A DNA stretch of 43,454 nucleotides from Alphaproteobacteria bacterium (GTDB taxonomy: Bacteria > Pseudomonadota > Alphaproteobacteria > RF32 > CAG-239): contig JAFUSA010000021.1 of the NCBI GenBank assembly GCA_017480745.1, positions 1-43,454 on the forward strand. Direction: 5' to 3'. The notes under the pieces were generated by a model, which was not told the DNA's origin, did not search any database, and was given only the letters and a program-made list of their open reading frames with translations. The translations under genes and the position numbers were made by a program. This document shows, in pieces, positions 25,136 through 32,504 of the stretch; the first letter of the stretch is position 1, and every line of letters begins with the position of its first letter.

Positions 25136-26011
25136 TTATGACCTTAAACTTTTTCCGGCGGCAGATACGGCTATTTTTCGGCTTTTATATTCACCCAAAG
25201 ACGAAGTAATAATTGCACCCGATAAAACAACCGTCCACCACAAATACATCCATACTAACAGAATAGGGAAAGCCGCCATCGCGCCATAAATTGTGCGGTA
25301 TGTTACGTTTATATCCATAAAATATCCGAAACCCTGACGCAAAATGAGCATCATAATCAATGCCGATAACGCTCCCCAAAAAGCATATCTTTTTTGCACT
25401 TTTTTGTTTGGAACTTGAACGTATGCGCAAAATAAAAAGCCGAGAGTTAAAATGTTTGGCAGAATATATGTGCTGATTGCCGTATAGCCGTAAATATGCT
25501 CAGGATGAAAATATTTCAAGGTCAATAAATAACCTTTAAGCGATAACGCTGTGCCCAATAACAGCGGACAAACCACAATTAAAAAACCGTACAAATATAT
25601 TTTTTTTATGATTTTACGTTGTCTTTTTACTTTGAAAATAAAATTAAAACTGTCTTCAATGGTAGAAAGCATTAAAATAGCCGTTACGGCTAATCCGATG
25701 ATTCCCATAGTTGTCAGTTTGCCAACCGCTCCGATAAATTCTAACGTATAATTTTGAATATTTTGCACCACATCAGGCATCAGGTATTGAATTAAAAAAT
25801 CTTGTACTTGGGCTCGAACACTGATGTATGACGGAAAAGCCGTGAATACGGAGAGAGCAACGGCAAGCAAGGGAATTACCGCCAATAAAGTGGTGTAGCT
25901 TAAAGCTGCGGCACTGCGCAAAACCATTGCATCTTGCACACGATTGAACAAATATTTGGCATATAAAATGGTATTTTTCCACCGTTTTGCCGTTATATTG
26001 AGTTTAAACAT
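25136..26011 (-). CDS. YihY/BrkB-family inner-membrane protein
   Basis: A 291-residue polytopic membrane protein of the YihY/virulence factor BrkB family. The N-terminal family motif is seen in RSAAALSYTTLLAVIPLLAVALS, and six hydrophobic segments follow, ending in GAMAAFPILLVWMYLWWTVVLSGAII, a typical family signature. The family is named from a Bordetella serum-resistance factor, but its biochemical role is unsettled. The ATG at 26011 is preferred over an upstream TTG. It follows no close neighbour and is transcribed away from fabI. Confidence 0.88.
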   Translation of the reverse strand: MFKLNITAKRWKNTILYAKYLFNRVQDAMVLRSAAALSYTTLLAVIPLLAVALSVFTAFPSYISVRAQVQDFLIQYLMPDVVQNIQNYTLEFIGAVGKLTTMGIIGLAVTAILMLSTIEDSFNFIFKVKRQRKIIKKIYLYGFLIVVCPLLLGTALSLKGYLLTLKYFHPEHIYGYTAISTYILPNILTLGFLFCAYVQVPNKKVQKRYAFWGALSALIMMLILRQGFGYFMDINVTYRTIYGAMAAFPILLVWMYLWWTVVLSGAIITSSLGEYKSRKIAVSAAGKSLRS

Positions 26012-26140
26012 TTCACAACTTTCAAAAAAAATATTTACAAACAATACGAAATAATATAAGTATCATGGCAGAAACCACAACTGCCCTATTTATATATTAT
26101 AGCGGTAGAGTTAAATTAATATGAACAAAAGGAAAAAAAT

Positions 26141-26965
26141 ATGACTGCAGAACTACTTATGGCAGGTAAAAAAGGCCTTATTATGGGTTTGGCCAATGAT
26201 AAATCCATTGCATGGGGTATTGCGCAAGCCTTAAACGAACACGGCGCACAAATAGCAATTTCTTACCAAAATGAAATGCTTGAAAAAAGAGTAAAACCGT
26301 TGGCTGAACAACTTAACAATCCGTTGTTGATTAAATGTGATGTAGCGGATAGCGCTTCGGTTGAAGCTTGTTTTAAGGAGCTTGGGGAAAAATGGGGAAA
26401 AATAGATTTTGTTGTGCACGCTATTGCTTTTTCGGATAAAGATCAGTTGCGTGGTCGCACAATAGATACCACATTGGATAATTTTTTGAATACTATGCAT
26501 ATTTCTTGCTATTCGTTTTTAGAGGCCTGCCGTTGCGCTTCGCCAATTATGAACGAAGGTGGTTCGATTGTTACTTTAACCTATTTAGGTTCAGAACGTG
26601 TTTTACCGAATTATAACATTATGGGCGTGGCCAAAGCGGCTTTGGAAGCCTCAGTGCGCTATGCCGCTGTGGATATGGGTAAACAAGGTGTTAGAGTTAA
26701 CGCAATTTCTTCCGGCCCGATTAAAACTTTGGCTGCTTCCGGTATTGGCGATTTCCGCACGATTTTGCGCTGGAACGAATTAAACGCTCCGTTGCAAAGA
26801 AATGTTCATCAAAACGAAGTTGGCAATACGGCTTTAAGCTTGCTTTCTGACTTAGGTTCGGCAATAACCGGTGAAGTTTTGCATGTGGACTGTGGATATA
26901 ACACTATCGCCATGGTCAATATTGATAATGCAAACGAAAGCGCCGAAGTTTTGAAAGAATTTTAG
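26141..26965 (+). CDS. fabI: Enoyl-[acyl-carrier-protein] reductase (NADH)
   Basis: A 274-residue short-chain dehydrogenase-fold enzyme that reduces trans-2-enoyl-ACP in the last step of each fatty acid elongation cycle. The FabI-type nucleotide site is GLANDKSIAWGIAQ. The catalytic pair is Tyr158 and Lys165 (YNIMGVAK), with the second FabI tyrosine at 148 (LTYLGSERV). The substrate-loop region SGPIKTLAASGI is intact. AAAGGA precedes the ATG. It is a single gene followed by a terminator. Intact FabI hallmarks predict the usual diazaborine/triclosan-type target. Confidence 0.97.
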   Translation: MTAELLMAGKKGLIMGLANDKSIAWGIAQALNEHGAQIAISYQNEMLEKRVKPLAEQLNNPLLIKCDVADSASVEACFKELGEKWGKIDFVVHAIAFSDKDQLRGRTIDTTLDNFLNTMHISCYSFLEACRCASPIMNEGGSIVTLTYLGSERVLPNYNIMGVAKAALEASVRYAAVDMGKQGVRVNAISSGPIKTLAASGIGDFRTILRWNELNAPLQRNVHQNEVGNTALSLLSDLGSAITGEVLHVDCGYNTIAMVNIDNANESAEVLKEF

Positions 26966-26989
26966 GTAATAAACAATAATTTTACATGC

Positions 26990-27020
26990 ACCACCGGTTT
27001 CATGCCGGTGGTATTTGTAT
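26990..27020 (+). terminator. Terminator of fabI
   Basis: ACCACCGG (26990-26997) pairs with CCGGTGGT (27005-27012) around a seven-base loop, then ATTTGTATT. It lies 25 bases after the stop. Confidence 0.7.
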
Positions 27021-27060
27021 TCAGGCAATGAATATTTTTGCTGGTTTACATAAAAATTGT

Positions 27061-27089
27061 TTGACAAAGAAAAGTTTTTATAATATTGT
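27061..27089 (+). promoter_or_regulatory. Promoter of pilin-like gene 2
   Basis: TTGACA and TATTGT are 17 bases apart, and five bases later the CAGAAC edge of the leader RNA begins, as at the two other class A copies. Confidence 0.65.
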
Positions 27090-27094
27090 AAAAG

Positions 27095-27290
27095 CAGAAC
27101 TTCGGTTCGAGAGTCTTGAAAAGCTCTTAATTTACGCGGTGTTCTAACATCGTTACTTAGTGTATGATATATCTCCGATTTGGGTTGGGGAGTCTTTAAC
27201 GGATGTTCAGGAACTTTGTTCTAAAGGTTAAAGAGGTCATTTCGTAAATTATGATTTTTCAACTCTCCCGGCCGCCGTTTGGCGGTCAAT
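27095..27290 (+). ncRNA. Structured 5' leader RNA, class A copy 2
   Basis: Same order of elements as 4349-4535. The GAAC-TTCG-GTTC tetraloop hairpin is at 27097-27108. The hairpin CGGTGT/ACATCG lies in 27137-27152, and the GATATATCTCCGATTTGGG block follows. GGTTGGGGAG (27183-27192) is able to pair with CTCTCCCGGCC (27263-27273). The hairpin GAAC-TTT-GTTC is at 27211-27221, and the terminal hairpin CCGCC-GTTT-GGCGG (27272-27285) is followed by TCAATTTTT. Several base pairs differ from the other copies yet still pair, which is evidence for the structure. Confidence 0.7.
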
Positions 27291-27329
27291 TTTTAATGTA
27301 TTGACCTTTAAATTTAAGGAGATAGAATT

Positions 27330-27914
27330 ATGAATAATTTAGAAATTAAAAATCAAAATGGACGCTCTATGATAGAAATGTTGGGCGTGTTGGCTATAAT
27401 CGGCGTGTTATCGGTAGGCGGTATCGCCGGCTACTCAAAGGCAATGATGAAATATCGTGTTAATAAAACAATTGAGCAAATTACGCTCATTGCTGGAAAT
27501 GTACGTTCGTTTTTTGCGCCACAGGGAAACTATGATGGAGTTAATAATACAACAGTTATTAAAAAAGCCAAACTTATGCCAGATGAAATGTGGGATAGTA
27601 ATGAAAATAAGTGGGTAAATGCTTGGGGTGGAACATTTGCTTTGGGACAATTGGACTGGTATGGTGATGCTAATCATAATAAATATTTCACCGTTGATAT
27701 ACATGATATTCCTCCGGAGGCATGTATAGATATTGCTACTCAAGATTGGCGTGAAGCTAATATTGTATTAATAGATATAAATGACGGAGGATGCCGTTAT
27801 TTAACTCCGATTCCACTTGAAAATGCCGTTAGTTGTTGCTCCAATGATGTTAATTTGCTAACGTCAGTTTTTGATCAAGATAGGAATTTTCTCAAAAGTA
27901 AATTTAATTTATAA
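27330..27914 (+). CDS. Type IV pilin-like/pseudopilin protein, paralog 2 (short leader)
   Basis: A 194-residue prepilin-like protein with only an 11-residue leader (MNNLEIKNQNG) before RSMIEMLGVLAIIGVLSVGG, Arg at +1 and Glu at +5. The helix continues AGYSKAMMKYRVNKTIEQIT, as in the paralogs. The C-terminal domain includes KKAKLMPDEMW, an Ala/Gly-rich WGGTFALG strand and the conserved C-I-D-I-A-T-Q-D-W segment, and it ends with a C-C pair. The sequence agrees with the minor-pilin/pseudopilin fold. AAGGAGAT precedes the ATG. It is a single-gene unit behind a class A leader. No secretin, ATPase or prepilin peptidase lies nearby, so the machine it serves must be encoded elsewhere. Confidence 0.82.
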   Translation: MNNLEIKNQNGRSMIEMLGVLAIIGVLSVGGIAGYSKAMMKYRVNKTIEQITLIAGNVRSFFAPQGNYDGVNNTTVIKKAKLMPDEMWDSNENKWVNAWGGTFALGQLDWYGDANHNKYFTVDIHDIPPEACIDIATQDWREANIVLIDINDGGCRYLTPIPLENAVSCCSNDVNLLTSVFDQDRNFLKSKFNL

Positions 27915-27931
27915 TGAGGGATAAGGTGTAG

Positions 27932-27950
27932 AAAAATCAGCAAGATTTTT
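27932..27950. terminator. Weak bidirectional terminator
   Basis: AAAAATC (27932-27938) pairs with GATTTTT (27944-27950) around AGCAA, between two convergent genes. Confidence 0.4.
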
Positions 27951-27954
27951 ATTC

Positions 27955-29187
27955 TTACTCATATCTGAGGGCGTTGATCGGGTTTAAAAGTGAAGCTTTA
28001 TAGGCCGGAAAAAAGCCAAAAAATAACCCGACAATGCCCGAAAAGCTAAACGGTAATACCACATAAAAAGTAGAGAGCACAGCACTAAAAGCCGTGGTTA
28101 TCAGCGGCATGGCATAAACACACACGATGCCGATAATTACTCCGATTAAACCGCCTAACAGCGATAATATTAACGCTTCCATTAAAAATTGCAGGCGAAT
28201 ATCCCAGCGCTTGGCGCCGATTGCCATGCGAATACCTATTTCTCTTGTGCGCTCGGTTACAGATACCAGCATAATATTCATAATACCGATGCCTCCGACC
28301 AACAGCGATATTGATGCAATAAACCCTAAAAAAATCGTCATAATTTGGGTGGAACTTTGCATCATTTCCATAAATTGCGTAAGGTTCATAATTGTAAAAT
28401 CATCATCTTTATTTATGCCTAAATTATGGCGTTGCCGGAGCAAAGCAGATATTTCATTTTGTGAGGTATAAGTGTCTTCGGCGCGATATGTTTGTAACAT
28501 CAGCATATTAACCATATCGGGGAATTGTGTGCCGGAAAGCTTCTTTTGCACCGTGCTGAGCGGCAGATATATCATATCATCTTGATTTTGCCCCGGACCG
28601 CTTTGTCCTCGTGCGGTTAATGTGCCAATAACCACAAAAGGCATACCTTTTACCCTAATAGTTTTGCCCAGAGGATCAATATCTCCAAACAACTCTTTGG
28701 CAACTGTATCGCCTAAAATAACAACTTTTGTTGCATTACGAATATCGTTTTCACTGAAAAAACGCCCGTAAGCTAAATCCCATTCTTTTATTTCAAAATA
28801 ACGATTATCAGTGCCGACAATATTGGTTGCCCAGTTTGCATTACCGTAAACTAATTGTCCGCTGTCGTTAACAACCGGAACAGCCAAGGCCACACTGTCT
28901 ATTTTTTCTTGTATGGCATCGGCGTCTCCATTTTTCAATGTCGGTTGCGAACCGTGCCCCATACGCGCCCCACCGGAAGTAGAAGAACCGGAGCGAATCA
29001 TAACTAAATTTGTTCCCATACTGCGCATTTCATTTTGAATGGAAATTTGTGCTCCGTTGCCGATAGAAAGCATAACTATTACCGCGGCCACACCAATGAT
29101 AATTCCCAAGCTGGTTAAAAATGAGCGCATTTTATTTGCTTCTATGGCGCGTAAAGATATTTTTAAGATGGTTTTCAACTCAATCAT
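27955..29187 (-). CDS. MacB-type ABC transporter permease
   Basis: A 410-residue permease of the MacB/FtsX class. An N-terminal transmembrane helix (AIEANKMRSFLTSLGIIIGVAAVIVM) and a 230-residue periplasmic MacB_PCD domain are followed by three C-terminal helices with the family motif VTERTREIGIRMAIGAKRWDI. Here the ATPase is a separate gene, as in YknYZ-type systems, not fused as in E. coli MacB. It starts one base after the ATPase stop. With the adaptor and an outer-membrane TolC-like protein it would export peptides, macrolide-like compounds or lipids; substrate unknown. Confidence 0.9.
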   Translation of the reverse strand: MIELKTILKISLRAIEANKMRSFLTSLGIIIGVAAVIVMLSIGNGAQISIQNEMRSMGTNLVMIRSGSSTSGGARMGHGSQPTLKNGDADAIQEKIDSVALAVPVVNDSGQLVYGNANWATNIVGTDNRYFEIKEWDLAYGRFFSENDIRNATKVVILGDTVAKELFGDIDPLGKTIRVKGMPFVVIGTLTARGQSGPGQNQDDMIYLPLSTVQKKLSGTQFPDMVNMLMLQTYRAEDTYTSQNEISALLRQRHNLGINKDDDFTIMNLTQFMEMMQSSTQIMTIFLGFIASISLLVGGIGIMNIMLVSVTERTREIGIRMAIGAKRWDIRLQFLMEALILSLLGGLIGVIIGIVCVYAMPLITTAFSAVLSTFYVVLPFSFSGIVGLFFGFFPAYKASLLNPINALRYE

Positions 29188-29188
29188 T

Positions 29189-29887
29189 TTATTTTCTTTT
29201 CGTATTTATCTTGTCGCTGTGAATTTCGCCATCGACAATTTTTATAATTCGTTTGGCATAAAGTGCAATATCTTCTTCGTGAGTTACCAAAATTATGGTG
29301 CGGTTATATTCTTGATTAAGTTTAGTGAACAAATCCATAATTTCCACACTCATTTTGGTATCTAAGTTTCCGGTTGGTTCGTCGGCAAAAATGATTGGAG
29401 CATCGTTAACAATAGCTCGAGCAATAGCCACACGTTGTTGCTGACCGCCGGAAAGCTGGTTTGGCTGATGATACATCCTATCTTTTAAGCCAACGCTTGA
29501 CAATGCTTTCTGCGCTTTTTGTTTTCGCTCAATATCTCCAATGCCGGCATATACCATCGGCAGTTCCACATTTTCCAGCGCCGAAGTGCGCGACAAAAGA
29601 TTAAACCCCTGAAACACAAAACCGATTTTTTGATTGCGAATGGCGGCTAATTCATCAGCAGAAAGATTCTCAACGTTTTCACCATCTAATACATATTCGC
29701 CGGAAGTTGGAACATCCAAACACCCTAAAATATTCATCAAGGTAGATTTTCCGGAACCTGATGGTCCCATAATGGCTACAAACTCTCCGCTATCTATTTG
29801 TAAATCTATACCTTTTAAAATCTCCAAATCAAAACCGGCAAGAGGATAACTTTTATGAATATTTTTGAGCTTAATCAACGGCGTCAT
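29189..29887 (-). CDS. ABC transporter ATPase, MacB/LolD type
   Basis: A 232-residue ATPase with Walker A GPSGSGKST, signature LSGGQQQRVAIARA, Walker B IIFADEPTGNLD and the switch histidine in ILVTHE. The NLDTKMS segment is typical of the MacB/LolD group. Its start overlaps the adaptor stop by one base (TGATG), and its stop adjoins the permease start, so the three proteins are made in balance. It energises the neighbouring permease from the cytoplasmic side. Confidence 0.93.
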   Translation of the reverse strand: MTPLIKLKNIHKSYPLAGFDLEILKGIDLQIDSGEFVAIMGPSGSGKSTLMNILGCLDVPTSGEYVLDGENVENLSADELAAIRNQKIGFVFQGFNLLSRTSALENVELPMVYAGIGDIERKQKAQKALSSVGLKDRMYHQPNQLSGGQQQRVAIARAIVNDAPIIFADEPTGNLDTKMSVEIMDLFTKLNQEYNRTIILVTHEEDIALYAKRIIKIVDGEIHSDKINTKRK

Positions 29888-31053
29888 CAGCGAGGCATCC
29901 TCATTCGCATTTTCATTTTTTCTTCGCCTGCTTGGTTTTGTGAAACTATGACTTCATCACCGATTTTAAGTTCAACACTTTTGACCTCGGTATTGTTATC
30001 ATCACTAACTCCCAACTCAACGGTTATGCGTTCAGGTTTGCCCCCACGTAATATCCATACACCACGGTCTTGATAGCGCTTGGCGCCGGTTCCGTCATCA
30101 AAATAAAAACGCAAAGCCTGATTAGGTACGGTCATGGCATTTTTAACCTCGGCAACAATAATATCAACATTGGCTGTCATCCCCGGTTTTAGCTTCAAAT
30201 CGGAATTATCTATTTCGATTACCACGGTGTATGAAACAACATTTGAAGTTGTAACGGCTTCGTTGCGAACCTGCATGACTTTGCCATAAAAATAATCATC
30301 AGAATAACTGTCTACCATAAAGCGCGCGGTTTGCCCTTCTTTTACTTTGGCAATATCGGCTTCCACTACCGATGCTTCAATTTGCATTTTGGTTAAATCT
30401 TCTGCTACCGAAAACAACTCCGGAGTAGAAAAGCTGGCAGCGACAGTTTGTCCCACTTCAACCGCCTTAGAAATTACGATACCGTTCACTGGCGATTTTA
30501 TTTCCGTATATGATAGCTCGGTTTGTGCTGAATTGAGTGAAGCTTCGGCTTGCTTAACTTGAGCTTTTTCCAAAGCCAACTGAGCCACGGCATTATCATA
30601 ATCACGCTCGGCGGCTTCCAATTCTTTTTCAGTGGAATAACGTGAGGCATTTAATTTAGAGATACGGTCGAGCGCTTTTTTATAATATTTTATATTATTT
30701 TCTTCCACGGCAACTTGAGCTTTGGCTATATCAAGAGCAGCTTCACGTTGCGCAACATTGGCCTTAGCATTATCCTGATCAATCAAAGCCAAAAGCTGAC
30801 CTTCTTTAACTTCGGAATTGTAATCAACGTAAATTTCCGCTATTCTGCCGGAAGCCTGTGTGCCGATAGAAACCGTTGAAAGCGGATTTATGGTGCCGGA
30901 AGCGGTTATTATTTCGGTTATATCATTTTCCGCAATTTTTTGTGTTTTGAAAATTCTATCATTATCATTGCGTCCGATAAATTTTATCAATCCCCATACA
31001 AGTAATACAGCGACAATGGATAGTATCCAAACTTTTTTATTTTTTATATTCAT
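29887..31053 (-). CDS. MacA-type periplasmic adaptor (membrane fusion protein)
   Basis: A 388-residue HlyD/RND-type adaptor. An N-terminal membrane anchor (VWILSIVAVLLVWGLIKFI) is followed by the barrel-sandwich half ASGTINPLSTVSIGTQASGR, a long alpha-hairpin (about residues 90-180) and the second lipoyl half YTEIKSPVNGIVISKAVEVGQ. Beta-barrel and membrane-proximal domains follow. It bridges the permease/ATPase pair to an outer-membrane channel. The ATG at 31053 follows a GTG codon; AGGGA lies upstream. It is the first gene of the three-gene efflux operon. Confidence 0.92.
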   Translation of the reverse strand: MNIKNKKVWILSIVAVLLVWGLIKFIGRNDNDRIFKTQKIAENDITEIITASGTINPLSTVSIGTQASGRIAEIYVDYNSEVKEGQLLALIDQDNAKANVAQREAALDIAKAQVAVEENNIKYYKKALDRISKLNASRYSTEKELEAAERDYDNAVAQLALEKAQVKQAEASLNSAQTELSYTEIKSPVNGIVISKAVEVGQTVAASFSTPELFSVAEDLTKMQIEASVVEADIAKVKEGQTARFMVDSYSDDYFYGKVMQVRNEAVTTSNVVSYTVVIEIDNSDLKLKPGMTANVDIIVAEVKNAMTVPNQALRFYFDDGTGAKRYQDRGVWILRGGKPERITVELGVSDDNNTEVKSVELKIGDEVIVSQNQAGEEKMKMRMRMPR

Positions 31054-31209
31054 CACAGGCTATTCCCTAATAAACAAACTGCCGTTAATATAGCATTTTT
31101 TGGGTTAAAATCCACAATTTATAATAAGTTATGCCAAAAAAATTAGCTCAATTTTAGTAAATTAAACAAGTATTATCTTGCAATTTGTTGCTAATTTTGC
31201 AAAAAATAT

Positions 31210-31237
31210 TTGACTTTTAAGCTTTTTATGATATAAT
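31210..31237 (+). promoter_or_regulatory. Promoter of pilin-like gene 3
   Basis: TTGACT and a perfect TATAAT are 16 bases apart. The spacer ends in TTTTTATGA, exactly as at the promoters of pilin-like genes 1 and 4. Confidence 0.75.
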
Positions 31238-31242
31238 GGAAC

Positions 31243-31416
31243 ACAAGATAAGGTAACTTGTCTGGGGTATCCTAACCTCTTACAAATCAGCTGTAAAAAG
31301 CGTTGAATTTTCCGGCTTTGGTCGGAAGGTCGTGGAATAGATATGGTTGAATACACGGCACTATTTGATTTGTAATAGTTAGGAACTTCCGGCCGCCTTT
31401 ATCGGGCGGTTGTTTT
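31243..31416 (+). ncRNA. Structured 5' leader RNA, class B
   Basis: This leader of pilin-like gene 3 differs in sequence from class A. ACAAG/CTTGT form a 5' hairpin. TCCTAAC (31270-31276) pairs with GTTAGGA (31378-31384), and TTACAAATC (31280-31288) with GATTTGTAA (31367-31375), making a long helix that closes a multibranch region with an internal TTCCG/CGGAA hairpin. A terminal hairpin CCGCC/GGCGG (31393-31409) with TTGTTTT follows. The plan matches class A: promoter, long-range helix, GC hairpin with a T-rich tail, then the gene. Confidence 0.6.
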
Positions 31417-31451
31417 AATGTAATAACAACAACAATGAAAGGAAGTTTGCT

Positions 31452-32204
31452 ATGAAAAACTTAAAAATTAAAAATATAAAGAGTCATCAATCGCTGAGCC
31501 TTGCAAAGGCGAATGCGTCAAGGGATATTCAAATTAATAAAAAAGCGGAAGATGCCTTGACGATTACTACGGAATCGAGGCATGACCATAAGTGTGGCTC
31601 TACCACACAAAGCGGACGCTCAATGATTGAGATGTTGGGCGTTCTTGCTATCATCGGTGTTTTATCGGTTGGTGGAATCGCCGGATATTCAAAAGCCATG
31701 CAAAAATATCGCATCAACAAAACCATTGAACAAATAACTCTTATTGCCGGCAATGTGCGTGCATTTTTTGCTCCGCAAAGAAATTATGATGGATTAGATT
31801 CATTCACTGCTGATGGTCGGAAAATTATTCAAAAAGCCAAACTTGTGCCTGATGAAATGTGGAATGAAGATAAAACAGCATTGGTAAATGCTTTTGGAAA
31901 CTCTTTTTATATTGGTATGACATCGGGTGGAGAAAAAGGTTTCTATATTTGGAATATTATTGATTCTATTGAATGTATCGAATTAGCATCTTTCGATTGG
32001 CAAAATGCTAACGCTGCTGCGATACAAATAAGCTATGGTATTGCATATATAAAAGGATTTCCTTTGCCAACGCAAATGACTGATATTGTTAACGCTTGTT
32101 CTGATGCATATGGTTATGGAAAGATAGATTTCATTGCTTATTTTGATATAGATTCACCCAATGCCTATACCTCAGAAAATTTACCTGCGTTTGCAGTATA
32201 TTAA
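31452..32204 (+). CDS. Type IV pilin-like/pseudopilin protein, paralog 3
   Basis: A 250-residue prepilin-like protein. A 55-residue leader ending T-T-Q-S-G precedes RSMIEMLGVLAIIGVLSVGG (Arg +1, Glu +5), and the helix runs on as AGYSKAMQKYRINKTIEQIT. The globular part shares KKAKLVPDEMW-like and C-I-E-L-A-S-x-D-W segments with the paralogs and ends with one late cysteine. AAGGAA precedes the ATG. The long leader begins MKNLKIKN, like the others, so the extra 44 residues relative to paralog 2 look inserted after residue 8. Confidence 0.8.
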   Translation: MKNLKIKNIKSHQSLSLAKANASRDIQINKKAEDALTITTESRHDHKCGSTTQSGRSMIEMLGVLAIIGVLSVGGIAGYSKAMQKYRINKTIEQITLIAGNVRAFFAPQRNYDGLDSFTADGRKIIQKAKLVPDEMWNEDKTALVNAFGNSFYIGMTSGGEKGFYIWNIIDSIECIELASFDWQNANAAAIQISYGIAYIKGFPLPTQMTDIVNACSDAYGYGKIDFIAYFDIDSPNAYTSENLPAFAVY

Positions 32205-32338
32205 TTTCCAAAGTCGTAAATATCGGAGCCATCGGCCGGTAGAGATGAAAACTCCTCTATTTGTGCAGATGGTTCCGGCAGGCACAAATGCACATAATCC
32301 ACCGCATAGCTTGTAAGCACCAATGCCGCTATCGGCAA
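32201..32338 (-). CDS. Doubtful 45-codon frame between pilin-like genes
   Basis: An open frame starting at TTG reads hydrophobic (PIAALVLTSYAVDYVHLC) then acidic (EEFSSLPADGSDIYDFGN). Composition is protein-like and resembles a small signal-bearing protein, but there is no ribosome site, no ATG, and a stop lies ten codons upstream. It could be the remnant of a gene. Nothing else is visible in 32205-32387. Confidence 0.2.
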   Translation of the reverse strand: MPIAALVLTSYAVDYVHLCLPEPSAQIEEFSSLPADGSDIYDFGN

Positions 32339-32387
32339 AACAACTTTTTGAAACAGAAAGCGAGTCTATTCTTTACATTCACTGATT

Positions 32388-32432
32388 ACTTCCGCCGACA
32401 CTCTTTTACGTGTACCGGCGGAAGTTTATATT
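32388..32432 (+). terminator. Terminator after pilin-like gene 3
   Basis: ACTTCCGCCG (32388-32397) pairs with CGGCGGAAGT (32416-32425), the inner ACAC/GTGT extends it, and TTATATTTAT follows. It is about 180 bases beyond the stop. Confidence 0.7.
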
Positions 32433-32504
32433 TATGGATAATTACAAAAAATAATTTATCAATTTATAACATTTAGCTTCGATATATTTATGTTGTTTGA
32501 GTAT

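Noticed and set aside
27095-27290. The class A leader as a c-di-GMP riboswitch
   Set aside because: Pilus genes are often under c-di-GMP riboswitches, but the conserved c-di-GMP-I bases are not visible and the fold differs.
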